NCBI RefSeq assembly: GCF_020080835.1
Contig: NC_058158.1
Coordinates: 21,538,430-21,602,429 of the forward strand
Source: Cotesia glomerata
Taxonomy: Eukaryota; Arthropoda; Insecta; Hymenoptera; Braconidae
Direction: 5' to 3'
Length of the DNA stretch: 64,000 nt
Shown: piece by piece, positions 22,999-33,067 of the stretch
Position numbering within the stretch: the first letter of the stretch is position 1
Layout: each line of letters starts with the position of its first letter
Made by a program: the position numbers and the translations under genes
The notes under the pieces: generated by a model
Told to the model about the DNA's origin: nothing
The model's input: only the letters and a program-made list of their open reading frames with translations
Databases searched by the model: none

Positions 22999-23251
22999 TA
23001 ATTAATTATTAATTAAAATAATGTCCTTTTATGCGTTAGAGAGAGAGAGCGCTAGTGTCAAGTCAAGTGCGTTCCAACGAAGACGCTTGCACGTGTGAAT
23101 GTGTAAGTAAATATGTGTGACTACGTTAGCTATAGAAACTCGTTAGGCATACAGTTAGTTGTGTCTTTGTTTGGCACATACTTTACTGGACACTGGCGCT
23201 CTCTCTCTAACAAATAAAGAGACGTTATTTTTTATTAATAATTAATTCTCT
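22996..23251. mobile_element. MITE with ~68-bp imperfect terminal inverted repeats
   Basis: The left end GATAATTAATTATTAATT pairs with the right end AATAATTAATTCTC. The inverted similarity continues inward through ACGTCTCTTTAT-like sequence to TTAGAGAGAGAGCGC and GCGCTCTCTCTCTAA and on to AGTGTC(A/C)AGT. The element is about 256 bp and non-coding. Flanking TA on both sides suits a Tc1/mariner-type target, but the left flank is itself a TA array, so the duplication is not proven. Confidence 0.75.
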
Positions 23252-23344
23252 ATGCGGTTAATTGAAAAATGGCTAAGGACTTTTCGTCTCAGAATTATTT
23301 TTTTCATCAGATGCTACAATGGCGTCCGTGACTTTTGGGACACC

Positions 23345-23347
<3 letters not shown>

Positions 23348-23430
<83 letters not shown>

Positions 23431-24030
23431 CTCGTGTCACAATGTTCGTTCCCATACTCCTCCGAAACGGCTTGACCGATTCTCATGAAATTTTTTATGC
23501 ATATTCATTAAGCCTGAGAATCGGCTACTATCTCTTTTTCTAACCTCTAAGTGATAAGGGGTGTTCACCCCGAAAATTATTTTTTTAGCTTTATGAAAAT
23601 GTTAGCGCATCAGAACCAATTTTACATATAAAAATAGTTTTTAAGACAGTAATAAATTAATTTGTATCAGTTTAATACTTGAATAATCAAAATTTTATAC
23701 ATTTAGAAGCTTACGTCGGAATAACTTTAGAACGGCTGTCTTTATGATGAAAGTGTAAGAGACCTTTTTTGTAGAGCTTTTAATTCTCTACAAGAATATG
23801 CTACTGATATGGACTTATTTATATGAGGTGCGTATGCCGAGCTAAAAAAATAAACAAAAAAAGAATTCTTTTTCGTATGTTATTTAAATCGGAAATGAAA
23901 AATTAGGAACAGACACCTCTAAATATTAATATTAAGAGCTGCGCTTCAAACAGGCTTCAGTTCTCACCGTCATGCAAGTTTTTAGCCTGTTTTTTCGATG
24001 AAAAAAAAAGTCGCCTAAAATTGACACACC

Positions 24031-24032
<2 letters not shown>
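23348..24032. repeat. (TA)n array (23348-23425) followed by an old dispersed repeat
   Basis: The TA array is preceded by GGGACACCCTGTATA. After it come TCTCGTGTCACAATG and GAAACGGCTTGACCGATTCT, a type of repeat end I have seen widely in insect genomes. Non-coding; the superfamily is not determined. Confidence 0.5.

Positions 24033-24112
<80 letters not shown>
24033..24112. repeat. (TA)n microsatellite
   Basis: About 40 TA units preceded by GACACACCCTAA. A similar ACCACCCTAA precedes the array at 25229, so the two arrays share a repeat boundary. Confidence 0.95.
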
Positions 24113-24116
<4 letters not shown>

Positions 24117-24560
24117 CACAGTAAGAAGGTCCTTCCCAATTCCTATCTCAATACCTTCCTCCCAATTATCCTGTTACGTGAATGTGGAACGCTTTACGTA
24201 ATAATTACCGTAACTCCCATTCTTTCCAGCTTCAGAGCATTATTTAATTTTAAAAATGTGGAACGTAAGATGGACGATGTGGCTTAATGTATATAGAATA
24301 AGCAAAAAGGAAATTTGGTATAGACCGGGTAACTCAAATAGTAAAGTAGCTGACATGTCTTCGGAAGGTTCTGGGTTCGAATCCCAGTCCGAGCTATCCA
24401 AATTTTTTCTTGCATATTCTATGAACTTAGGTTAAGAAGGTCTTTTCCAATTCCTGTCTCAATCCCTTCCTCCCAATTATCCTGTTACGTGAATATGGAA
24501 CGCTTCACGTAATAATTATCTTAACTCCTCTTCTTTCCCGCTTTACAGCATTATTTAATC
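24113..24560 (+). repeat. tRNA-like cassette repeat, with direct flanks and palindromes
   Basis: A tRNA-like core (24323-24396) lies between two diverged direct copies of a flank: CTGTTACGTGAATRTGGAAC, CGTAATAATTA and CAGCATTATTTA blocks at about 24170-24250 and 24480-24560. Each flank holds a hairpin TTACGTGA...(T)CACGTAA. The family recurs at 39.8 and 56.5 kb and, in part, at 8.1 kb. Confidence 0.7.
24323..24396 (+). pseudogene. tRNA-like sequence (SINE-type or tRNA pseudogene)
   Basis: It has a good T-arm (CTGGG TTCGAAT CCCAG, a perfect B-box) and a recognisable D-arm region, but only about five of seven acceptor pairs and an anticodon arm without a clean 7-nt loop. I assign no amino acid. 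It is carried in a repeat family, so it is a mobile tRNA-derived sequence and not a working gene. Confidence 0.6.
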
Positions 24561-25226
24561 TTAATTTATAGATTTAGACCAATTTAATAGTCTAGACCTT
24601 ACAGAAAGGCGCTCTACTCTCCCAAATGGAAATATGAACAAGATTAGTTGTAGATAACTTACCGATAGAGATTTCATTTTAACCCGTCAGAACTCACGTG
24701 AATTTTAGTGTCTCACTTGCACTACAGCGCCGCTCTATAAGTCGGATGTTGTTGTGTGAGCAAAATGCTTATAACGTGAGTGCTGACGGGTTAAAAATCA
24801 TTAAATTGAAAATCATTTACCCATGTCAAAATATGAAGAAAATATCTAAAATTCAAGATATTTTGAGAGAATTCTTCATATTTCCGGAAATATAAAGTTT
24901 TTAGTGCAAAAATGACTGACTTAATAGAGTTTATAAGTAAACTAATAAGATTATCTCGATGTCTATGAACTTTATCTAAAACCGAAAGAAACCTTTTGTA
25001 GAAAATTTAATTTCCTACAAGCCTGTTTTGATGATTTTTTGCCCAAATTTAAAAACTGTGACAAATATTTTAAAAAACTATCATTTTATCGAAAAATGAA
25101 CTTTAATTGACCGGAGGCACGTGTTCTTTTTGTTTAAAATCGAAAAGCAAAATTTTTCGCATAGTTTTTCGTCAAAAGGAAGGATTTTTTTGGGCGTCGG
25201 AAAAAATTTAAATTTTAACGACCACC

Positions 25227-25228
<2 letters not shown>
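24561..25228. other. No recognised gene; leads into (TA)n
   Basis: AT-rich, with only short reading frames. GTGAGTGCTGACGGGTTAAAA and an opposed TTTAACCCGTCAGAACTCAC (about 24677-24696 and 24776-24797) form an inverted pair about 80 bp apart, so 24677-24797 may be a small hairpin element. Confidence 0.45.

Positions 25229-25319
<91 letters not shown>
25229..25319. repeat. (TA)n microsatellite bordering an LTR-like unit
   Basis: About 45 TA units ending exactly at TGTGACAT, the start of the LTR-like unit. Confidence 0.95.
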
Positions 25320-25322
<3 letters not shown>

Positions 25323-26439
25323 GACATAAGAAAAATTCCCCATGTCAAAAGACTAGTTTGGCTATTTGTTTTATTTTAATTTTCTTTATCATTATTAATT
25401 ATTTTGGCTCAGCTGAAGGAATGGGGAGATTCGATGCGCCTGTGTCGCCCCAAGCGGCCTCCTGATCAGAGTGTGAAGCTCGAGGTAAGGCTTATACCCG
25501 AAACCGCGCTGAATTTGAAAAGTATGCATGAATGAGTGTGACTATTGTAGAGAGTATGTGAGAGTGAGAGCGAAATTAAGTTTAAGCGATCAGACGAACC
25601 CGCGAATTTACACAGAGCCATCAACGACCAGCGTGACATCTGGAGGAGGACCATGGCGAGAGCGAAGCAAAATTTGAAACCGACGAATGACGACGGCGTT
25701 TGAGCAACTAAGTCAAGCGAGGCACCATCTGGATGCCGTAAGCCGAACCGAGTGACATATCGACCAATCATCGATCGCAACGGAGTACTGGACGCATCCC
25801 GTAATACAACGGCCGGCTAGAAGAAGCCGTGAGCTGATTGGATGCGAGGTTTTTGAACTAACGGAAAATTGGAGAACACATGTTGCCGAGGAGGCAGCCA
25901 TGATAAATTGATTGTGATCTGGACGCCATGCCTGTTAGTCGCACAAATTCCGCTATAAGCATTAAAATATTTTACAACGCAATTAACCACTATTACTGAG
26001 TTAAATATTGCACATTGTTAAGATTTATTTTTACGATGGTACCTTGTCGAAGCTATTGTTCGCGACCACTGTGTGGATTATTGCCGAGTAACGATTAATT
26101 AGTATTATTACGTGCACGTGGAAGACCCCATCGCCGAGACATCGACGCCATTCCGCCTGTTATCCCGCCAACTTCGTTGAGAGTCAGCTACCGTTGTTGT
26201 TGTTATTAAACGTAACGCCCGAGAAATTTGGAGCTGTGTTAGACAGCTAGCCCGACCGACGCGCCATCTCCGAGCGCGGGCCCAAACTTATCTCGAGCTT
26301 CAACTACCCGCAAGCTTAGTCAATTTACCGACCGTAGTTAGTTATCCGCCGCGAGCCTGCCAAATTGTTGAATTTTTGAATTATTTGAATTATTATTTTG
26401 CGAATCATCATCGAATTAAAGCTACATTGTATTTAATTT

Positions 26440-26970
26440 GCTATGGAAAATTAATTGGGGAATTTGCAAGCCACTGACGGACCGAATTTAATTTTTTTTT
26501 TATTGATTTGTTTAATTATTAATTAATTTTGGGAAAATTAATTGTTTATTCCATTGTATTATTAATTATAAATTAATTTGGGAATTTGCGAGCCATTGAC
26601 GGACCGACTTTAAGCTTTGATTGAATTATTAATTAGTTTGAGACAAATTAATTGTTTCTTTCATCGTATAAGTAATTGTTAGTTAATTTGAGATAAATTA
26701 ATTATTTAGAGTAATTGTATTATGAAGTATAATTGCTCTTGAGCATTTGCGATCTACCGACGGACCGAATTGAGTTTATTATTTTGTTTTTATTATTAAT
26801 TACTTTGAGCAAAAATTAATTGTTTATGTCATCGTAAAAGTAATTATAAATTAATTTGGGATTTTTACGAGCCGTTGATTAAGTAATTTGAAGATCGATT
26901 AATTGCTTACGACATCGTAGTATTAGTTATAAGTCATTTAAATTAGTACCTGCGAGCCACCGACGTATCA
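26440..26970 (+). repeat. Degenerate tandem repeats inside LTR-like unit A
   Basis: Words of the form GCGAGCCAYYGACGGACCGA recur near 26465, 26587, 26748, 26867 and 26949, separated by AT-rich AATTAATTGTTTA segments. The period varies from about 80 to 160 bp. A relic of the same unit is at 34375 in unit B. Confidence 0.6.
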
Positions 26971-27117
26971 ATATTATTGTTGTTTCTTTTAGTTATTATT
27001 GTAAATTTTGGAAAATTATTAATGATTCTTGGCGACTGTTAAAATAAATTGTTGACTGGACATTCGGCGATTACTGTTTTTTTTTTGTTTTCTTTTCCCG
27101 AGCTAACTTAGATTTAA

Positions 27118-29323
27118 GGGGGTATTCTAGTCTAGAAGCCTAAATTTTAGGCATTTTTCAAACTAACATAAAAAAAAATTAAGAACATTTTTACTATCGG
27201 TTTTTTTATATGATGTTTATTAACGTTTCAAGAATATAAAAAAAAATTGAAAAAAAAAAAATGATAAATTGGACAAATTACAGGTCGGTGAAGTGGGGGC
27301 TACAAAAAAAACGGTGCACCTTGGTTGACATGATTCCAGCCCTTGTAGTGATCTGAAACAAAAAAATTTGAAAAATTCTCAATCTGTAACGATGTCGCTA
27401 TCGCGTTGACCTTAGTCAAGAAAAAAAAAAAAAATTCACAAAATGGCGTCGACATGAAATATCAATTTTTTTTTACCCCCTTTTTTTGACCTTTTCGAAT
27501 TTTTTAAAAATACTCCAAATTGAAATTTTTTAAAATACAAAGCAGACGCGATAGAGAGATATATAAAGAAGATCCCCACCAAATTTCAAAAGAATCGGTC
27601 CGGTAGAACTTGAGATATCATGTCAACCACTTCAAAAAAGTAGTTTTGAGAAAAACGCGTTTAAAGTTTGAGAAACAATTATAGTAGAATAACTCGTATA
27701 ATAACATTCAATACTCACTTTGGATTAATTGGCGATTCCAGATCCATACATTGGGCCTTTCTCAACTTCATATTCGATGTTTTGTGAAGTTCTTTCAGCT
27801 AATCGAGCTGTTCTGCCTTCTTTGGAAGCAGCAGTAGCTCGTAGCTCAGAGCGCTCAATCCGAACTTCGTTATGTCTGATAGCAAATGAATGAGCTTCAG
27901 TACCAACGGTGATGCCCATAAGTTCCATCATTTTTAAGATGGGTAAATAACCTTCATTAAAAATGGCAACAGCTAAATAATTCGCAATTTGAATTGTTTG
28001 AGATCCAGCGTGAATATGCTTGGGAGCAAAAGTCCATATTAATGAATTGAGCGATTCATTGTTATTTTGAGTTTCGGATCCCAAACATCGATGTAGTAAA
28101 TCGCCTTGGCAACAGCCTTGGCAAAAAGTAGATTTTACGACAGTATCGATAACTTTTTTACTGTATTTACCAATAAGGGTTGTAACGCCAAAAAGTGAAG
28201 TAAACCCTCACTTCTTCCAGGTGCCATCTCCAGAAACCGTCAAGTGTTTTGGATTTTCATTAGGCTCAAATTCTGATAATAATTCTTGCTCTTCTTTTAC
28301 AGCTTTTGATATTAGCTGATCGTAAATTGCACTTGCGGCTGTATGTAAATTATCAAGACAACTGTAGTAAGTACTGATACATAAACCTTTGCATATATCC
28401 ATGACACTACAAAAAATATTTATTCCTTCTCTTCCTACTCCTAAAAGTCTCATAGCTGTAACGATCCGGCGATTAATTTCATAAGCTTTGTTCACCAACG
28501 GACATGATTGAATGTATCGAACATTTTCACAACTGCACTGTAATGTAATTTTAAATCCTAAACCGCGTGGTGCCGTTTGAGAAAATTTAATTTCTTCTTT
28601 GCAGGTAGCACACACAATTAAAGTTGAGAGAGTTTGAAAAACTGAGAAAAATTCCAGAAGACAGTACCCAAAATTTTTGTTAATAACTATTTCCTCATCT
28701 CCAAACTTTTTTAACTTTGCTGCGGAAGCACTCGTATAACTACAATCTTTTTCAGCGATAAATTGATTTGATGAAAATCGTTTCTTCTTGTGCCTATCTG
28801 GACGACTACTGCTCCCCCGCGCACTTTTTCTATCCATTTTTAAGCAAATAAAAAAAAACAAAATTTATTATTTCACAAAACTATCCACAGAGCACTTGTC
28901 TACTTCGCTTCAAGATTGAAACTAAACTGAACAGAATAATAAATGATAAACAATATCAACATTATAACTTTCGCATTGAACAGTTCCTGGTATATTTAGT
29001 ATGTATATTCCTAGTATATTAAGTATGTATAAAGGTATATATAGAAGTATAAAAATATATATTGAATATATATGAAGGCTTATGTCGAAAACAAAAGAGT
29101 TCTTGGAAAGAACGAGTGCTCAAGTCTTCCAGGAACTGCCACTGTTTATTGTGTGATTCGCGACGATCGGCCGGCTTAGATGCTGCGTCACAAAATCGAC
29201 TGTATCTTCGAAAATAATTCGAATTTTGAAAAATCCATTTAAGGACATATTTTTAAGGGTCTAAACTTTGAAAATATGCAAAAAAAAATCGATTTTTTCA
29301 AATTTCTAGACCAGAATACCCCC
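27118..29323 (-). mobile_element. Kolobok-like (TTAA-target) DNA transposon nested in LTR-like unit A
   Basis: Terminal inverted repeats: GGGGGTATTCTAGTCTAGAA at the left, and the reverse of TTTCTAGACCAGAATACCCC at the right, about 20 bp with one mismatch. TTAA lies on both sides (27114-27117 and 29324-29327). Unit B at 34720-34723 carries the same site with a single TTAA and no insert, an empty site that defines the boundaries. The interior encodes a broken transposase on the minus strand. TTAA plus this transposase type fits Kolobok better than piggyBac, but that assignment is from memory. Confidence 0.8.
27725..28837 (-). pseudogene. Transposase remnant of the Kolobok-like element (Mutator-like domain)
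   Basis: ATG at 28837-28835 (MDRKSARGSSS). A basic N-terminus is followed by a cysteine-rich part (CATCKEEIKF, LQCSCENV), then VSGDGTWKK, a motif I associate with the insect Mutator-like/Kolobok transposase family. An in-frame TGA at 28210-28208 interrupts this motif, and the same frame then continues (GFTSLFGVTTLIGKYS) to NNNESLNSLIWTFAPKHI and a stop at 27725. About 370 codons in all, shorter than I expect for the family. The segment between the CxxC region and NNNESLN is compressed, suggesting an internal deletion that removed part of the catalytic core. Inactive. Confidence 0.7.
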
Positions 29324-29517
29324 TTAAGCATTTTACATTTCACCGTTCATTCGAATTTTAAATCTCTTCGTCATCGATCCGCCGCCCGACGACAAACGAC
29401 AACGACTTCGAATCGTGAAACGGTAAGTTCCTGGCGCCCAACTATCTTCGAAACCCAGGTAAGCCAATTTAGGTGGTGCTCTCCGGCCCTATCGACGCCA
29501 GTGCCGGTGAAAAGACC

Positions 29518-29523
<6 letters not shown>

Positions 29524-29576
<53 letters not shown>
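29524..29576. repeat. (TA)n microsatellite
   Basis: About 26 TA units between the end of LTR-like unit A and the repeat starting GACTAGCTGTTATCCG. Confidence 0.95.
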
Positions 29577-29579
<3 letters not shown>

Positions 29580-31500
29580 TAGCTGTTATCCGCTCGCTCC
29601 GCTGGGCACTTTATAGAATTGTATTTTTAGATCTAGACTTGAAATTTAATGGGAGTATTGTTTTGGCTTGCACAAATTCCAAATTCCATCGGATTGGCTT
29701 GTACCTTACATCCCTGTGATTATTGTAGCTAATATTCATCGTAACTTTCAATGTGCAATCACTACAACATTCCCGTGGCTTTCTTCTAAAAATGAATAAT
29801 AATTGTCACAAGGAAAAAAATTTGAAATGATCATTGAAAGTTTCAGTGAAAGTAATTGCAGGTCTCATAAGTGAAGTTGAAATCTGCCTAGCTTAAAGTG
29901 CGACCAATTTTGCCATTAATTGAAATTTTCTCCGTGACATCAATTTTTTATAGAAAATTATTTGTACATGTTTTTTACGAATTCTCTTAGAATAAATAGA
30001 CAAATTTCTTTTCCACATCTCAAGCGTTTAGAAAATGCATTTATTTTAATCTGTTACATTCCCGCGATACCGTAATAAGAACAATTCATCAGTCATGTAA
30101 TCAGCAAAATTTAAATGTATGTAAAATACTTAGTCCGTTGACTGAATAGCTACATGTAAAGTTAAATTTGGAAACCTTACAATGACTTCTTCACCGCTGC
30201 CAAAAAGACGATAGTTGTGAGAAAATATAATTATTAAGAAAGAATAATATATAAACGCGTTAATCATGGAGGCGATCCCTGTAATTTCCTGTTTCTTTTG
30301 AGATTCTATTTAATTCTAAATTTGTAGGAACTGTATTTGAAGAATATGAATTTTTTGACTTAAAAAATATTTGAATTAAAAAAACTTGAATAGGAATTTT
30401 GTAAGATCTTATTCGAGATGATTTCTATATTATAAACGAAAGGTTCCAACAAAAATTCAAGTCCATAGAAACTTTTGTTTGGAAATGAGAGATTTTCATT
30501 ATTAACACCCCTGAAATTCTTTCGGGGTTAGAATTCAAGAAAATCCATTCTTAGCGAAACTTGACATCATACACGAAGATTCCTACCAAATTTAGAGTCT
30601 GTAGAAGTTACAGTTTGGAAAATAAAAATTTAAATTTTAACACCCACCCCTGCAATCCCTATCCGAAGTTGAATTTATTGAAATCCGTTTTGAGATGATT
30701 TCTGCATGACAAATAAAAGATTCCTACCTAATTTGCAGCTTTTAGAATCTATATTTTTAAAATTAAGATTTTTTATTGTTAACACCTACTTCTGCAATCC
30801 TTATTGGGGGTAATTCGTCGTAAAATCCGCTCTTAGATTATTTCTACATTACATATAGAAGATTTTTACCAAATTTGGAGTCTATAAGAGCTATATTTTA
30901 CAAACGGGAATTTTTCATTGTTAACGCTCCCATAATACTTTTCAAGGTTGGAATTTGATAATTTGAGTAGGTTGTCATTAAATACGCTTTTAGATTATTT
31001 CTACCTTAGATATAGCAGATTCTTACCAAATTTGGAGTTTATGGGAGCTATAGTACGGAAATTTGAAATTTTCATTGTTAACACCCACCCCCGCAATCAA
31101 TATTTGTAGTAGGTTGTCATAAAATTCACTCTTAGATCATTTATACATCACATATAGAAAATCCCTATCAAATTTGGAATCTATAGGAACTACAGGTTAG
31201 AAATTTTAAATTTTCATTATTAACACCCTCCCCCGCAATCTTTATTAGGGGTGAGATCATAATATCCACTCACAGATAATTTCTACATCACATAAAGGAG
31301 ATTGCTACCAAATTTAGAGCATATAGGAGCTATTGTTTGAATACGGGAATTTTTCATTGTTAACGCCCCCGCAACACCCTTTGTGGGTAAAATTTCGTAA
31401 AATCCGTTTTTAGCTGACCTCTATTCGGCGAAAGGAATATTCCTACCAAATTTCAAGTCTCTACGCCTTATGGTTCCAGAGATATCGTGATGAGTCAATA
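29577..31500 (+). repeat. Dispersed repeat, copy 1, with a ~142-bp tandem array
   Basis: It starts GACTAGCTGTTATCCGCTCG, a start common in insect repeats. A unique-looking lead (29850-30290) matches 31890-32290. From about 30400 to 31500 it is a degenerate tandem array of about seven units, each with a C-rich core of the form TTAACRCCCMCCCCCGCAA and a block ATTCCTACCAAATTTGGAGT. It ends GTTCCAGAGATATCGTGATG. No coding. Confidence 0.65.
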
Positions 31501-31860
31501 TATAGCTGAAAATTCCTACTGAGTAAGGTCTCCCCCTCCCCTTTTATCCTTTATTTTTCTATTTCCGAAATTTGTCTTCAATGACAAATTTAGCTATGAA
31601 TTAGGGCTCTTTACCGTAAGATAGACGGTGATGTTTATTACTCGGTAGACCTTATTAGGTGACTGAATGGTAGTTACGGACAATGTATCAGATAGCTTAA
31701 CTGGTAGAGCCTTGGGCGCGTAACCAAACGATCCGAGTTTGAGTCCCGGTCTGGTCTGTCTGAATTATTTTTTCGGTTACCGAAAATTCCTACTGAGTAA
31801 GATCCCCCCCTCCCCCTTTATCCTTTATTCTCCCAGTTTTCAAATTTGTCTTTAGTGACA
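31501..31860 (+). repeat. tRNA-like sequence and flanks between two repeat copies
   Basis: A tRNA-like core lies at 31685-31759: D-arm (GCTTAACTGGTAGAGC), B-box-like GAGTTTGAGTCCCGG and six plausible acceptor pairs including one G-U. It is flanked by two copies of a segment with TCCTACTGAGTAAG and TTTATCCTTTATT followed by TTTGTCTT(C/T)A (31517-31600 and 31788-31860), the same arrangement as the other tRNA-like cassettes but a different tRNA. The anticodon arm has a mismatch, so I do not call an isotype. Confidence 0.55.
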
Positions 31861-33060
31861 AATTTAGCTATGAATTATGGCTGGTATCATAAGTGAAGTT
31901 CATCAGTCCATAAGTGAAGGTCATAAGCCTAGCTTAAATGGCGACGAATTTCACCGTTAATTAAAACTTCCTCCGTAAGATCAATTATACATAGAAAATT
32001 ATTTGTAGTTGTTTTTTACAAATTTTCTTAAAATGAGTAGGCAAATTTATTTTCTATATCTCATGTGTTTAGAAAATTCAATGATTTTAATCTGTTACAT
32101 TTTCGCGATCTCGTAATAAGAACAATTTATCGGTTATGTGATCAGCAAAAATCAAATGTATGTAAAATTCTTAGTCCGTTGACTAAATAGCTACATGTAA
32201 TGTTAAATTTTGGAAACATTACAATGACTTTTTTGCAGCTGCCAAAGAGACGATTGTTGTAAGAAAATATCACTGTTAAGAAAGAAAAAATTCCAACAAA
32301 ACTTCAAGTCCAGAAAAACTATCGATTGGAAATGAGAAATTTTCATTGTTAACGCCCCCACAATCCCTTTTGAGGTTGGAATTTGATAAAATTTATTCTT
32401 AGCTGAGGTGAACATCATACACGAAGATTCTCACCGAATTTGGAGTCTGTAGAAGTTACAGTTTGGAAATGAAAATTTTAGATTTTAACACCCACCTCCG
32501 CAATTCCTATCGGAAGTAGACTTCATTTAAATCCATTTTGAGGTGATCTCTACATGAAAATTAAAAGATTTCTACTTTATTTAGAGTTTTTGGAAGCTAT
32601 ATTTTGGAAATTAAGATTTTATATTGTTAACACCCACCCCCGCAAACTCCTGTGAGGTATCTTAAAATTCTTTTGTATATTATTTCTACATCTCTTGAAA
32701 AAATTCCTACAAAATTTGGAGTCTGTAGGAGCTATAGCTTGAAAATTAAAAATTTTCATTGCTAGTACCCACCCCCGCAACCCTCTCTCGGTCGAGATCG
32801 TAATGTTTGTTTATAGATTATTTATACATCTCTTGCAGAAGATTCCTACCAAATTTGGAGTCAATAGGACCTATAGTTTAATAACGGGAATTTTTCATTG
32901 TTAACGCCCCCGCACCCCCCTTGTAGGTAAAATTTCGTAAAATCCATTCTTAGCTGACCTCTTCTCAACAAAAGAAATATTCCTACCAAATTTCAAGTCT
33001 CTAGGTCTCCTAGTTCCAGAGATATCGTGATGAGTGACTATATCTGTAGAAAGTCTCCTG
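31861..33060 (+). repeat. Dispersed repeat, copy 2, with tandem array
   Basis: Diverged direct copy of 29865-31500. The lead includes TTAGTCCGTTGACT and ATAGCTACATGTAA; the array at about 32280-33050 has five units with C-rich cores near 32350, 32486, 32627, 32760 and 32899. It ends with the same GTTCCAGAGATATCGTGATG block and borders LTR-like unit B. Confidence 0.65.
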
Positions 33061-33067
33061 TATATAT

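Larger units (their letters stand above)
25320..29523 (+). mobile_element. LTR-like unit A (TGTGACAT...), split by a TTAA transposon
   Basis: The start (TGTGACATAAGAAAAATTCC, forming a near-palindrome with CCATGTCA) and end (GTGCCGGTGAAA...CCATTATAATA) match unit B at 33068-34919, and the interior matches too (ACTAGCCCGACCGACGCGCC homologues, GCGAGCC...GACGGACC). Without the nested transposon (27118-29323) it is about 2.0 kb. TGGCGCCCAAC at 29432 resembles a retroviral-type primer binding site, 92 bp from the end. There is no gag-pol coding, so it is a solo or non-autonomous LTR-type element. Both ends lie in (TA)n. Confidence 0.55.

Noticed and set aside
23252..23488. Ile-Tyr repeat frames over (TA)n, also at 25121
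   Set aside because: Translation of TA arrays; no coding support.
24323..24396. Functional tRNA gene, also at 31685, 39877 and 56529
   Set aside because: Acceptor and anticodon arms do not fold cleanly and all copies sit in mobile repeats.
25466..25901. Two minus frames of 62-104 codons
   Set aside because: Within LTR-like unit A; the homologous region of unit B does not keep them open.
28208..28861. Treating the GDGTW-containing frame as a host gene
   Set aside because: It lies between TTAA-flanked inverted ends, has an in-frame stop and resembles a transposase.
30400..31500. CRISPR-like array
   Set aside because: Units are ~142 bp, degenerate and lack short exact repeats with unique spacers; the genome is eukaryotic.
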